Assembly (NCBI GenBank): GCA_965249965.1
Contig: OZ252262.1
Location: 2,108,001 to 2,172,000 of the forward strand
Direction: 5' to 3'
Length of the DNA stretch: 64,000 nt
Source of the DNA: HXMU1420-13 sp965249965
GTDB lineage: Bacteria > Bacteroidota > Rhodothermia > Balneolales > Balneolaceae
Below the pieces are notes generated by a model. That model searched no databases. It had not been told where the DNA came from and saw only the letters and a program-made list of their open reading frames with translations. Positions 43,994-54,166 of this stretch are shown in pieces. How positions within the stretch are numbered: position 1 is the first letter of the stretch; every line of letters begins with the position of its first letter. Both the position numbers and the translations under genes were made by a program.

Positions 43994-44943
43994 ATTTGAA
44001 CACTTTCGAATCTTTAAATCTCAAACCCGGTAAGGCTATTTGCTATTCCGGGTTCAGAGATGGACAATATCCAGGTGGTGAATCACCCTCTTATGAGGAA
44101 ATAAAGGAAGATTTGCTAATACTCCAGAAAGACTGGAGTTATTTGCGGTTGTATGATTGTGATGATCATGCGAAAACTTTATTTGATGTTCTCAGTAATG
44201 AGCAGTTCGACTTTAAAGTAATGCTAGGTGCTCACCTAGATGCAGAAATGAACAACTTCAATTGCCCATGGGGCGGTGGAGTATTTAGTGAGCAAGAGTT
44301 GGAAAAGAATCAGGTTCGAAATCAACAAAATATTCAGAAGCTAATTGAGTTTGGAAACCGCTTTTCAGAGCACATTTTCTCATTATCCGTTGGTAATGAA
44401 GCATGCGTCGATTGGACCGATCATTATGTTGCAGAACAAAGTGTGATAGATTATGCTACAGAAGTTCAGGAGAAAACAAACAAACTTGTTACGTTTTGTG
44501 AGAACTATGTTCCTTGGTTATATAAGTTGGGGAATCTTGCTGAGACTTTAGATTTTATTTCTGTACATTCATATCCTGTATGGGAATACAAACATATTTC
44601 TGAAGGTTTAGATTATACTAAACAGAATTATTATGCAGTTGCTGAAAAATATCCGAATAAACCAGTAGTTATAACCGAGGCCGGATGGGCAACTAAAGCA
44701 AATGACAAAGGCATTAACATAGAAAATGTAAATGAAGGTTTCCAAAGGATCTATTTCGAGGAACTTATGGAATGGACCGAAAAGGAAAATATATTAACCT
44801 TCTATTTCGAAGCTTTTGACGAGAATTGGAAAGGTTCGCCCGAGCCTTGGGAACCTGAAAAACACTGGGGACTATATCGGTCAGATAGAACACCAAAACT
44901 GGCTGTTGACCCTGAATATGCCTTAATTAGAACAAAACATTAA
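43990..44943 (+). CDS. GH17 family glucanase, cytosolic, second type
   Basis: 317 aa, no signal peptide. GH17 features with acid/base E137 in SVGNEACVDW and nucleophile E230 in VITEAGWATK. It differs from the 43088 enzyme and groups with the exported GH17 at 37812. Start is TTG 43990, overlapping the previous stop (TTGA). Having two cytosolic GH17 types next to the importer suggests different chain lengths or linkages are handled. It is the last enzyme of the main run before the T9SS protein. Confidence 0.84.
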   Translation: MNLNTFESLNLKPGKAICYSGFRDGQYPGGESPSYEEIKEDLLILQKDWSYLRLYDCDDHAKTLFDVLSNEQFDFKVMLGAHLDAEMNNFNCPWGGGVFSEQELEKNQVRNQQNIQKLIEFGNRFSEHIFSLSVGNEACVDWTDHYVAEQSVIDYATEVQEKTNKLVTFCENYVPWLYKLGNLAETLDFISVHSYPVWEYKHISEGLDYTKQNYYAVAEKYPNKPVVITEAGWATKANDKGINIENVNEGFQRIYFEELMEWTEKENILTFYFEAFDENWKGSPEPWEPEKHWGLYRSDRTPKLAVDPEYALIRTKH

Positions 44944-45007
44944 TAATAACCGAAACAAAAGATTACCGACTTATAGAACAATAAGCTACAATCAAAAAAT
45001 ACCTATT

Positions 45008-46342
45008 ATGAAAAATTTACTTTCTACAATAGCGCTACTTGCAATATCTACCGTTGCATTCGCGCAAACTAACTTATTAACGAATGGCGACTTTGAAGGT
45101 GGTACCACCGGATGGGAAGTCAACTATGGAGATCCAGCAACTCCAGATATTAGAACTGACGATGGAAATAGTTATTTCTTCGCAGATGTCGAAACTGTTG
45201 GTGATGCTTTTGCAGTAAATTTAAAGCAAATCATCGAAATCACCCAAGGAACTACTTATAGATTCTCATTTGATGCATCAAGTGCAGGAGACGGCAGAAC
45301 AATCATCGCTGGTATAGGTTTAAATGAAGATCCTTGGAATGCAGTTACTGAAACAGTGACTTTAACGGCCACTTCACAAACATTCTCTTATGATATGACT
45401 GCTGCTGACTTTGGTATTCCAAATAGCCGTGTGCTGTTTGATATGGGTGCTGATACTGGTATAGTTGTTATTGATAATGTTTCTCTAGTTGTTACTGATA
45501 GTGGTAGTGGCGGAGGCGGCGGTGCTTCTACACCAACTGTTGCTGCTCCAACTCCTCCTGGAATTGATGCTGCTGGTGTTGTTTCAATTTTTAGTGATGC
45601 ATTTACTGATGTTGGTGTAGGTACTTTTGCTACAGATTGGAGTGAAGGAACAACTGCTACCATGGACACAGTTGCCGGTGATCCTATCATTAGATTCGAT
45701 TTCGTGAATTTTAGTGGTATTCAACTTGATGCATCTGTCGATTTATCTACAATGACTCACGCTCATATGGATTATTGGGTTGCCGATGATCTAACTGCTG
45801 GTGAAGTATTAAATTTCAAATTATCAAACCATGGTGGACTACCTGATACTGAAGGTGAAACCGATGCAAGTGAATTAACTAATCCTGTGACAACATCAGG
45901 CGAATGGGTTTCTTTGGATGTCCCGTTAACTGATTTTGCAGTTGTTTTCGGATCTTCAGCGATCGATAAAGTTTATCAAATTGTACTTTCTGTAAGTGGA
46001 ACATTAGACAGAGTGTATGTTGATAACCTGTATTTCTATAATTCTAATTCGGTAAGTAATGAAATCTCGGAATTACCTAATGGATTTACTTTAGAGCAAA
46101 ACTATCCAAATCCATTTAACCCTTCTACAAATATTTCTTACTCAGTTCCTGTAACTAGTGAAGTAACTCTGGAAGTATTCAACTTACAAGGTCAGAAGGT
46201 TGCAACATTATTTGATGGTGTTCAGTCTGCTGGTGCTCACACGGCAGCATTCGATGCTTCAAGCTTAGCATCTGGTGTATATGTTTACCGTTTAGTGTCT
46301 GGAAATAATATCCAGGTTAAGAAGATGATGTTGATTAAGTAA
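45008..46342 (+). CDS. T9SS-exported double carbohydrate-binding protein
   Basis: 444 aa, signal peptide ending VAFAQ. Modules: a CBM4/9-type jelly roll (about 22-165; NGDFEGGTTGWEV ... VVIDNVSLVV), a Gly/Pro-rich linker, a beta-sandwich (about 185-345; VVSIFSDAFTDV ... VYVDNLYFYN) related to the C-terminal module of the 31981 lipoprotein, and a type A T9SS sorting domain (about 360-444; LEQNYPNPFNPSTNISY ... SGVYVYRLV). No catalytic motif. It would be exported through T9SS and bind glucan outside the cell. Confidence 0.82.
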   Translation: MKNLLSTIALLAISTVAFAQTNLLTNGDFEGGTTGWEVNYGDPATPDIRTDDGNSYFFADVETVGDAFAVNLKQIIEITQGTTYRFSFDASSAGDGRTIIAGIGLNEDPWNAVTETVTLTATSQTFSYDMTAADFGIPNSRVLFDMGADTGIVVIDNVSLVVTDSGSGGGGGASTPTVAAPTPPGIDAAGVVSIFSDAFTDVGVGTFATDWSEGTTATMDTVAGDPIIRFDFVNFSGIQLDASVDLSTMTHAHMDYWVADDLTAGEVLNFKLSNHGGLPDTEGETDASELTNPVTTSGEWVSLDVPLTDFAVVFGSSAIDKVYQIVLSVSGTLDRVYVDNLYFYNSNSVSNEISELPNGFTLEQNYPNPFNPSTNISYSVPVTSEVTLEVFNLQGQKVATLFDGVQSAGAHTAAFDASSLASGVYVYRLVSGNNIQVKKMMLIK

Positions 46343-46361
46343 TCATCAATATTTTACTTTT

Positions 46362-46395
46362 AAAAGCCGATTCTTACGAATCGGCTTTTTTATTT
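46362..46395 (+). terminator. Strong intrinsic terminator of the glucan locus
   Basis: AAAAGCCGATTC and GAATCGGCTTTT pair perfectly around TTAC, followed by T-rich sequence. It closes the operon after the T9SS protein gene. Confidence 0.9.
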
Positions 46396-46479
46396 CTCAT
46401 AAGAATCTGATAAATATGCTTTGGCCATTAGAAGCATTCAACTAGTGTTTGTACATTCAGGTTTAATAAATTGATTTCA

Positions 46480-47115
46480 ATGTTTTCAAGTGGCTATGTG
46501 GTAACTCTACTCATAATTGTTCTAATTATAATTTCGATTGTTCAATTACGTAGTATTCAAAACTTAAAATCCATATTTCAGCAAAGTCTCAATTCCAGAG
46601 ATCGGGAAGATTTGGACACGCAACCGGGTTTTAACAAGGAAATCAATAGTAAAGTAGTAGATTCTGGGCTGAATGAGGAGTTAGAAGCTCAGTTAAAATC
46701 TAAAACTATTGAACTGGCAAAAACGGCAAAGAACAACAACGATTTAAGGAATCTTTTACAAGAAGTAAAAGAGAGTATTGAGCAACTCCGTAATCAACCA
46801 AAGTCGCTAGCCCGAGTTTCAAATAGTATTCTATCACAGATTGATTATGCGGTTAAACCCTCTGAAAATACGTTCGAAATCCAGCTGGACGAATTGCATG
46901 AGGATTTCTTCAAACGTTTTAAATTGAAACACGAAGATTTAACAATTCATGACTTACGGCTTGGGGTTTATATCAAGCTTGGAATGAATGCCAAAGAAAT
47001 TGGAGATTTGCAAAATATCAAGCCTTCGAGTGTGTATATCTCCAGATCTCGACTCCGTAAAAAACTCGGTCTGGACCCGGAAGATGATCTTCTTAGATAC
47101 CTAAATTCTGTGTAA
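46480..47115 (+). CDS. Membrane-anchored LuxR-type HTH protein
   Basis: About 211 aa. One N-terminal membrane helix (VTLLIIVLIIISIVQL) is followed by a coiled coil (about 55-105) and a C-terminal DNA-binding region (about 135-211): FFKRFKLKHEDLTIHDLRLGVYIKLGMNAKEIGDLQNIKPSSVYISRSRLRKKLGL. This C-terminal pattern is the one at the end of Bacteroidota TPR/two-component-like LuxR regulators; here the sensor part is reduced to a helix. ATG 46480 is used; TTG 46471 is possible. It may control the glucan or the amylase genes beside it. Confidence 0.75.
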   Translation: MFSSGYVVTLLIIVLIIISIVQLRSIQNLKSIFQQSLNSRDREDLDTQPGFNKEINSKVVDSGLNEELEAQLKSKTIELAKTAKNNNDLRNLLQEVKESIEQLRNQPKSLARVSNSILSQIDYAVKPSENTFEIQLDELHEDFFKRFKLKHEDLTIHDLRLGVYIKLGMNAKEIGDLQNIKPSSVYISRSRLRKKLGLDPEDDLLRYLNSV

Positions 47116-47119
47116 GTTT

Positions 47120-49042
47120 TTATTTAGTGGCTAAAATTGCTGCTGTTCTAGCGGGTAGAGAAATCCGAATATTTCCGTTTACCATTTCAAGCTCATTATT
47201 ATTCAGAATATCAATAAATGAGCTCCCAAATTTTGGGGTAAGTTCAACAGTTTGGCTCATATCTGATGAATTAAAGACAGCAATCACTTCATCATTTGTT
47301 GATGTCGAAAATCTGGTATATGCCAGCAACTCTTGCTCATCATTAATTTCAAGATATTCTAACTCTCCATGAACTAGCACCGGATTTTCAGTTCGAATTT
47401 TGATGAATCTTCGAACGGTGTTAAACCATTGGTGATTAAATGAAACTTCATCTACTTTTCTGTCTAAACCATTTGGGTGAGCTTGTTCTGGTTCAAATGA
47501 TAGATCTGGCCAAATCAAGGGCTTTCGAACGGAAGGATCGTCTGCACCCCACATTCCCATTTCATCACCATTCCATATTTGTGGAGCCCCGATGTAGGTG
47601 AATTGTTGAGCTAAAATTAGCTTCATTGTTTGGAAGGTAAAGGCATCAGGTTTGTCGATTTTATAATCGGGATTATCGTCCGGTTTCGCCTGAAATTTGT
47701 AGAGATTTTTGTTGTAAATCGAGGTGCTGAATCGGGGAACATCATGGCTTGCGGTCAAATTCATCATCGCATAATTGCTTTGAGGTCTCAGGTTACTCAT
47801 GAACGACTGCAAACTATCCACATATTCAGTGACGGTGATTTTATTGGGCGATTGATTGAAAAAATGTCTAGTTGCCCGATACCAGCGATAATTCATAGGG
47901 GCATCAAAAACATCGCCCCTTAAAACGGGTTCAGGATCAAGTAAATCATGAGGGAATTTCTCCCACCAAATTTCGCCCAGTAAATAGGCATCTGGATTAA
48001 TGTCACGAACAAAAGATCGATACTCTCTCCAAAATTCTAGCCCAACTTCAGCCGCAACATCTAATCTAAAACCATCAATTCCATCAGATGTATCGCCATC
48101 TCCATTGGGGTCCAGCCATCTTTGTGAGACATCAAAAATATGTTGTTTGGCCTGATCTGAGTAAATATTGGCTTCGAAAACATGTACACCATCACTATGA
48201 TCAACTCGGTAGGTTTCTTTGATTTCAGGTAACGAATAAACGCCTACCCAGCCACGATAACTGAATTCATTTTCCTCGGTTGTGGGATTATCAAACTCAT
48301 CTATGAAATACCAATCTGTATAGGCACTGTTTTCTTGATTTTCAAGGATATCCTTCCATGCCCAAAATTCAATGCCGGTATGGTTCCAACTAAAATCTAC
48401 AATCACTTTTATATCGCGCTTATGGAATTCCTCGATCACTTTTAGAAAAAGTTTATCAGCACTTGTCCAAGTCCACATATCCGGTTCGACCGGGTTTTCG
48501 GAGGCAATTAATTCAGCATCACCACGAGGATCAGGTCCAAAATTCCTATCGATATGATGCCAATTTCGGGCATCAAATTTATGCAGCGATGGCGCATCGT
48601 TTAGTGGATTAAAGTAAATAGCTGTTACACCCAATGAATCGATATAATCAATTTTTTCCAACACGCCCTGTAGGTCGCCACCATAACGCCGTAACTGCGA
48701 TTTTTGACCAAAATAAGTAAGCTCATTACCAAAGAAATCAGTGATCTCGTCTAGTTCATCCCAATAAGTATCAGGAGCATACCAATCATGCGACCATGGA
48801 GTTATTTCCCAACTTTCGGGTACTTGACCCGGGTACGCCCCTGCAATGTCTTCTTTTGTGGGATCATTTGTTGGATCTCCATTTCTAAATCGTTCAACAA
48901 AGATTTGATACCAAATAACTTCTTTACTCCATTCAGGTGGGTCTTCGAAGGCGGTAACAGAATCATTTTGCTCATTGGAACATGTAGATATCAATAAAAC
49001 TAAGCAGAGAAGGGTAAGTGGCGTAAGTGAAAAAGAATTCAT
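47120..49042 (-). CDS. GH13 alpha-amylase family lipoprotein
   Basis: 640 aa, lipoprotein signal ending in ISTCS. The alpha-amylase barrel carries the four conserved regions: DFSWNHTG, GFRLDVAAEV (nucleophile D328), LLGEIWWE (acid/base E357) and ASHDVPR (D434). An N-terminal domain precedes the barrel (WYQIFVERFRNGDPTND), as in maltogenic amylases and neopullulanases, and a C-terminal beta domain follows. It would act on alpha-glucans at the cell surface or periplasm, so it is not part of beta-glucan use. It converges with the HTH gene, whose stop is only 4 bases away. Confidence 0.9.
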   Translation of the reverse strand: MNSFSLTPLTLLCLVLLISTCSNEQNDSVTAFEDPPEWSKEVIWYQIFVERFRNGDPTNDPTKEDIAGAYPGQVPESWEITPWSHDWYAPDTYWDELDEITDFFGNELTYFGQKSQLRRYGGDLQGVLEKIDYIDSLGVTAIYFNPLNDAPSLHKFDARNWHHIDRNFGPDPRGDAELIASENPVEPDMWTWTSADKLFLKVIEEFHKRDIKVIVDFSWNHTGIEFWAWKDILENQENSAYTDWYFIDEFDNPTTEENEFSYRGWVGVYSLPEIKETYRVDHSDGVHVFEANIYSDQAKQHIFDVSQRWLDPNGDGDTSDGIDGFRLDVAAEVGLEFWREYRSFVRDINPDAYLLGEIWWEKFPHDLLDPEPVLRGDVFDAPMNYRWYRATRHFFNQSPNKITVTEYVDSLQSFMSNLRPQSNYAMMNLTASHDVPRFSTSIYNKNLYKFQAKPDDNPDYKIDKPDAFTFQTMKLILAQQFTYIGAPQIWNGDEMGMWGADDPSVRKPLIWPDLSFEPEQAHPNGLDRKVDEVSFNHQWFNTVRRFIKIRTENPVLVHGELEYLEINDEQELLAYTRFSTSTNDEVIAVFNSSDMSQTVELTPKFGSSFIDILNNNELEMVNGNIRISLPARTAAILATK

Positions 49043-49266
49043 AATCGTCGAATATTGGAATGAAAAAGTATATATGAATTTAAATCATGTTTAGAAATAC
49101 AAATTCCATGTAGTTCCATTGTTACGGTTAAAAAGATCTAAATCGTACAATGAGTAATTAGCGAGAAATAGTCCCAAAAATAGAGTAGAATAATCACGTT
49201 TATTTCGATTGAATGGATTGTTAAATTATCCCGTCAACGCCTACAACCAATTTATCCCGTTCTTTA

Positions 49267-52200
49267 ATGCAAAAATTTGCGTGGTTCTCGTCAGTAATCG
49301 CCATTTTACTCTTTCTTTCAGCTTGTTCTTCAGATACCCGATTTGATCGCCTCTCATCATCAAAAACAGGTATAGATTTTGAAAACACCTTAGTTGAAGA
49401 CACCACATTTAATTTTTTGAACTACTTGTATTTTTATAATGGTGGAGGGGTAGCAGCAGGTGATATAAACAATGATGGACTTGATGATCTGTTTTTTACT
49501 TCCAATCAACAAGAGAATAAGCTGTATAAAAATGAGGGTGATTTTCAATTCAAGGATATTTCAGAATCTGCAGGTTTGATTCATCAGCCGGGAAGCTGGT
49601 CTACCGGTGTGGCTATGGTTGATGTAAACGGCGACGGCTGGCTGGATATCTACGTGAGCAATGTGAACTATCTGAGCCGAACTGGTAGAAATCAGTTATA
49701 CATCAATAATCAGGATGAAACTTTTTCTGAAATGGCAGAAGAATTTGGGTTAAATGTTGAAGCGTATTCGGTTCAATCGGCATTTCTCGATTACGACAAA
49801 GATGGCGATCTGGATATGTTTCTATTAAATCACTCCGTGCATTCTATTTATTCGTATGCGCCCATAGATTCGAGAAATCAAGTTGATCCAAAATCAGGTG
49901 ATAAGCTTTTTAGAAATGATGGAGATGTGTTTACCGATGTAAGCGAGGAAGCAGGGATTTTCAGTAGCGCATTAGGTTTTGGATTGGGAGTAACTATCAG
50001 TGACGTGAACAACGATGGCTGGCCGGACATTTATGTTGCTAACGATTTTCATGAAGACGATTATCTGTACATCAACCAAAAAGACGGGAGTTTTCAAGAA
50101 TCTATTCGTGAAAGTGTACGGCATATGAGTCAATTTACCATGAGTGTAGATATTGCTGATATCAATAACGATGGATTAAATGACATTGCAACGACCGACA
50201 TGTTGCCTTATCAAGAAGAAATTTTAAAAAAGTCGGGCGGTGGTGATACCTATCAGGTTGCACGTATAAAAGAAAGCTATGGCTATTACCCACAGTATTC
50301 GCGCAATATGCTTCAATTAAATCAGGGTAGATTAGCAGATGGAACTCCGATCTACAGTGAAATTGGATACTTAGCAGGTATTGAAGCAACCGATTGGAGT
50401 TGGAGTGGTTTGCTTGCCGATCTTGATAATGATGGCCTCCGCGATTTCTATATTGCAAATGGGATTTTTCGACGACCTAACGATTTAGATTACATCAAGT
50501 ACATTTCGAGTTCTGATATCCAATCGTCGTTGCAAGAGGGCATCAATCCAGAGAATCTGAAGTTGGTTCAAAAAATGCCGCAACTGCAGATTGCGAATGC
50601 CGTTTTTCAAAACAATGGAGACCTCACCTTTAGCAATCAGTCTAAGAATTGGGGATTAGGCGACCAAAGCTATTCGAACGGAACGGCTTATTCAGATTTA
50701 GACAATGATGGGGATTTGGATTTGATCGTCAACAATGTGAATCAACCCGCATTTGTTTATCAAAATAAAACGAACAACACAGAAGAAACACAGAGCAATT
50801 ATATTCAATTTCATTTAATGGGAGATGGGGGCAATTCCTCAGGAATTGGAGCAAAATTGATGCTTTATGCTGGTTCGGAAATTAAAATTCTCGAGCAATC
50901 GCCGGTCCGTGGGTTTCAGTCATCGGTTTCTCACGTACTACATACCGGGTTGGGTGATATCACAACCATCGATTCTTTACGAGTGATTTGGCCGGACAAT
51001 AAAAGTCAGCTTATTCAAAATGTTGAAATTAATAAATTACTCCATGTTGATAAGACATTTGCACGAGAGTTCTATGCATACTCTTCATCAAACAAAACAA
51101 AAGATTATTTTTCTAATATCACGGATCAATCCAAGATCACTTTCAGGCATGTTGAAGACGAATTCATAGATTTCGATAACGAACGATTGATTCCGCATTA
51201 CCGGTCAACTTTAGGTCCGCCCATTGCGGTTGCTGATGTAAACGGCGATGGACTGGAGGATTTCTTTGTTGGAAATGCTGCTTTGCAAACCGGAGAAGTT
51301 TGGCTACAAAACAACGATGGTAGCTTCACGAAAAAAGACAATCCCGACTTATTCGAAGACCGATTCAATGAAGATACCGATGCGATCTTTTTTAATGCTA
51401 ATGGAGATAATTACCCCGATTTGCTGGTTGCAAGTGGGGGAGGGCGAGTGGTTGGTCAATTTCGTGAATTACTCGACCGACTTTATATAAATGATGGCAC
51501 CGGGCAATTTGTGTACTCGAATGGATTGCCAGCAACCTATGCGAACTCATCCACTGTTTCTGCCGGAGATTTTGATAACGATGGGGACGAAGACCTTTTC
51601 ATTGGTGGACTTTCTATCCCCGGGATTTATGGGTTTAATCCCGTTAGTTTTCTATTACAAAATGATGGAAAGGGAAATTTTGTAGATGTTACTGACATCA
51701 TTGCTCCTCAATTTAGGAATGCTGGAATGGTAACCGATTCTGAATGGACGGATGTAAACAATGATGGATATTCAGACCTTGTAGTTGTTGGTGAATGGAT
51801 GCCTATTTCGGTTTTTTCAAATATTCTGCCCGAAGTTGCAAATAACGACACAATCACAACTATTTTTAAAGATATCACGGCAGAATTGGGGCTCTCTAAA
51901 ACGAATGGATGGTGGAATACCATTGAAATTACCGATCTGGACGGTGACGGTGATGATGACTTTCTAGCCGGAAACGTAGGATTGAATGCGTACTTAACAA
52001 CCTCTTATGACGAACCGGTCAGATTATATTTAAACGATTATGATCGCGATCAGAAGGGAGATCCAATACTTGTAAGATATGAACAAGGAATAGAGTATCC
52101 AGTAGCTTTCATCGATGAGTTATTCAGCCAAATGTCATCATTAAGAAGAGACTTTAGTTCATACGAAGAGTTTGCAAAAAAGCCATTCCACGAACTATTC

Positions 52201-52623
52201 GAAAAATCCAGCATTGATAGTGCCATCATAAAGGAGGTTTATATGTTTGAATCTGTTATCATCGAAAATAAAGGTAATGGCAGTTTTAAATTGAAAGAGC
52301 TTCCCGGAGAAGCTCAATTTTCCCCAATTTTTGATTTTCATATTTCAGATTTAAATCAGGATGGCAAACATGACCTATATATAAATGGAAATTTTTCCGG
52401 GGTTCGGCCATTTTTTGGTAATTATGATGCCAACTATGGAACAATTCTCATTAATACTGATAGTCTTGATTTCCATAGCGAACCCATCATAAATAATGGT
52501 ACCATCATAAAAGGGGAAGTTCGTGATGGTGAGTCGATTAAATTGGCGAATGGCGAAACAGGGTTAATTCTATCGCAAAATGATGGAGAACTAATTATAC
52601 TTAACCAGAATCAGCCTAACTAA
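49267..52623 (+). CDS. ASPIC/UnbV and FG-GAP (VCBS) repeat lipoprotein 1
   Basis: 1118 aa, lipoprotein (LSACSS). Repeated FG-GAP/VCBS units with calcium-binding-like DxNxDGxxD loops (GGGVAAGDINNDGLDDLFF, VDVNGDGWLDIYV, ADLDNDGLRDFYI) form an N-terminal beta-propeller; an ASPIC/UnbV domain (about 515-595; GIGAKLMLYAGSE ... IDSLRVIWPD) is followed by a second propeller. Such proteins commonly sit with SusCD pairs and vanadium-type phosphatases in Bacteroidota. Function unknown; surface binding is usually assumed. It is paralogous to the 58891 protein along most of its length. Confidence 0.85.
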   Translation: MQKFAWFSSVIAILLFLSACSSDTRFDRLSSSKTGIDFENTLVEDTTFNFLNYLYFYNGGGVAAGDINNDGLDDLFFTSNQQENKLYKNEGDFQFKDISESAGLIHQPGSWSTGVAMVDVNGDGWLDIYVSNVNYLSRTGRNQLYINNQDETFSEMAEEFGLNVEAYSVQSAFLDYDKDGDLDMFLLNHSVHSIYSYAPIDSRNQVDPKSGDKLFRNDGDVFTDVSEEAGIFSSALGFGLGVTISDVNNDGWPDIYVANDFHEDDYLYINQKDGSFQESIRESVRHMSQFTMSVDIADINNDGLNDIATTDMLPYQEEILKKSGGGDTYQVARIKESYGYYPQYSRNMLQLNQGRLADGTPIYSEIGYLAGIEATDWSWSGLLADLDNDGLRDFYIANGIFRRPNDLDYIKYISSSDIQSSLQEGINPENLKLVQKMPQLQIANAVFQNNGDLTFSNQSKNWGLGDQSYSNGTAYSDLDNDGDLDLIVNNVNQPAFVYQNKTNNTEETQSNYIQFHLMGDGGNSSGIGAKLMLYAGSEIKILEQSPVRGFQSSVSHVLHTGLGDITTIDSLRVIWPDNKSQLIQNVEINKLLHVDKTFAREFYAYSSSNKTKDYFSNITDQSKITFRHVEDEFIDFDNERLIPHYRSTLGPPIAVADVNGDGLEDFFVGNAALQTGEVWLQNNDGSFTKKDNPDLFEDRFNEDTDAIFFNANGDNYPDLLVASGGGRVVGQFRELLDRLYINDGTGQFVYSNGLPATYANSSTVSAGDFDNDGDEDLFIGGLSIPGIYGFNPVSFLLQNDGKGNFVDVTDIIAPQFRNAGMVTDSEWTDVNNDGYSDLVVVGEWMPISVFSNILPEVANNDTITTIFKDITAELGLSKTNGWWNTIEITDLDGDGDDDFLAGNVGLNAYLTTSYDEPVRLYLNDYDRDQKGDPILVRYEQGIEYPVAFIDELFSQMSSLRRDFSSYEEFAKKPFHELFEKSSIDSAIIKEVYMFESVIIENKGNGSFKLKELPGEAQFSPIFDFHISDLNQDGKHDLYINGNFSGVRPFFGNYDANYGTILINTDSLDFHSEPIINNGTIIKGEVRDGESIKLANGETGLILSQNDGELIILNQNQPN

Positions 52624-52641
52624 AGAATACATATCAAAAAA

Positions 52642-53997
52642 ATGAAGCTTAAAAAATCAGCTTTTCTATCAATTTCTCTATTTGTTGTTTTTAGTATATC
52701 AGCCTGCCAAGAACTTAAAACTCCCGAAGAAGCTGGGGCAACAAATCCCGAATTGCTTCATGATGCTGTGCATAAGGTTACTAATATTATGGTACATGAT
52801 ATTTTTTCTCCTCCGGTTGCAAGTCGGGTTTATGGATATGCATCCATTGCTGCATACGAAGCAATTGCACTAAATGATGGAGCATTTAAATCTCTGGGCG
52901 AACAATTGAACGAATTTACAGAAGGTCCTGAGGCTACTAATCCTGAAGTTGTAACTGAATTTGCCAGTTTGCATGCCTTTTTAAAAGTGAGTGATGCGTT
53001 AATTTTTTCCGCAGAAATGTTGGAGGAATATCGTGATTCTGTTTACGCTTCATTAAGAAATGCCGGTTTATCTAAATCCGCATACGAAGCTTCCATTGAA
53101 TATGGGGACCAAATTGCGGATCACATCTTAGCCTGGGCCAACACAGATAACTATAAAGAAACACGGGGAACAGAAAAATATCCGGTTCTTGATGAACCTG
53201 GCCGATGGATTCCAACGCCTCCTTCTTATATGGATGCAATTGAGCCAAGCTGGAATAAAATCCGCCCGTTTGTGATGGAGGCAGCTGATCAATTTAAGCC
53301 GGTTCCCCCGGTACCATTTAGTATGGAAGAAGGAAGCGAATTTTATGAACAAACCATGGAAGTGTATGAGATTGGCAAGAACCTAACTGAAGAACAAATA
53401 GAGATTGCCCAATTTTGGGATTGTAATCCGTTCGCTATGCAGCTTCGTGGACATTTTATGTTCTCAATAAAAAAACTAACTCCCGGAGGACACTGGATGG
53501 GTATAGCGGGAATTGCTGCTAAATCCTCCAATGCTAATTTCGCAACCGCTGCTGAAACGTATGCCTTAACTTCCATAGCCTTGTTCGATGGATTCATCAG
53601 TTCCTGGGATGAGAAATTCAGAAGTAATTTAATTCGACCAGAAACGGTGATTAATCAACACGTTGATGCAGAATGGATGCCGCTGCTTCAAACCCCGCCT
53701 TTTCCGGAATATACGAGTGGTCATAGTGTGATATCCCGTTCTGCCGCAGAAGTACTTACCTCGCTGTACGGAGATGACTTCTATTTTGAAGATACAACCG
53801 AAATTGAATATGGATTACCAATGCGCGCTTTTAATTCTTTTTTCGATGCTTCAGATGAAGCAGCTGTTAGCAGACTTTATGGAGGTATTCATTATCGCAT
53901 GGCAGCAGAACATGGTGTAACGCAAGGTGAAGGAGTAGGGCGTTTAGTAGCGAGCGAGTTAACACTTCAAAGTTCGCCATATGCTACATCAAATTAA
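52642..53997 (+). CDS. Vanadium-dependent haloperoxidase/PAP2-like lipoprotein
   Basis: 451 aa, lipoprotein (ISACQE). Active-site motifs of the family occur in order: KFRSNLIRP (K-x6-RP), YTSGHS (normally PSGH, here Thr), and SRLYGGIHYRMAAEHG (SR-x5-H). The residue four after the His is Ala where PAP2 phosphatases have Asp, which leans towards the haloperoxidase-like branch rather than a classic phosphatase. The N-terminal helical part (about 35-160) is typical for Bacteroidota members. It lies 18 nt after the FG-GAP gene. Reaction unproven. Confidence 0.82.
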   Translation: MKLKKSAFLSISLFVVFSISACQELKTPEEAGATNPELLHDAVHKVTNIMVHDIFSPPVASRVYGYASIAAYEAIALNDGAFKSLGEQLNEFTEGPEATNPEVVTEFASLHAFLKVSDALIFSAEMLEEYRDSVYASLRNAGLSKSAYEASIEYGDQIADHILAWANTDNYKETRGTEKYPVLDEPGRWIPTPPSYMDAIEPSWNKIRPFVMEAADQFKPVPPVPFSMEEGSEFYEQTMEVYEIGKNLTEEQIEIAQFWDCNPFAMQLRGHFMFSIKKLTPGGHWMGIAGIAAKSSNANFATAAETYALTSIALFDGFISSWDEKFRSNLIRPETVINQHVDAEWMPLLQTPPFPEYTSGHSVISRSAAEVLTSLYGDDFYFEDTTEIEYGLPMRAFNSFFDASDEAAVSRLYGGIHYRMAAEHGVTQGEGVGRLVASELTLQSSPYATSN

Positions 53998-54166
53998 CTT
54001 ATTTCTGTAGTTCATACTTAGACTCGATTTAAAAAGGTGTTTAAACAATAATTAGGTTTGCAATTGTTTGTAACTATCCACAATTTTAGGTCGGAGTCAG
54101 GATCTTACTCACTATGGTCATCTATTTATTCACTTGCAATTATCAAGGGATGTGTTTTTACGCGAA

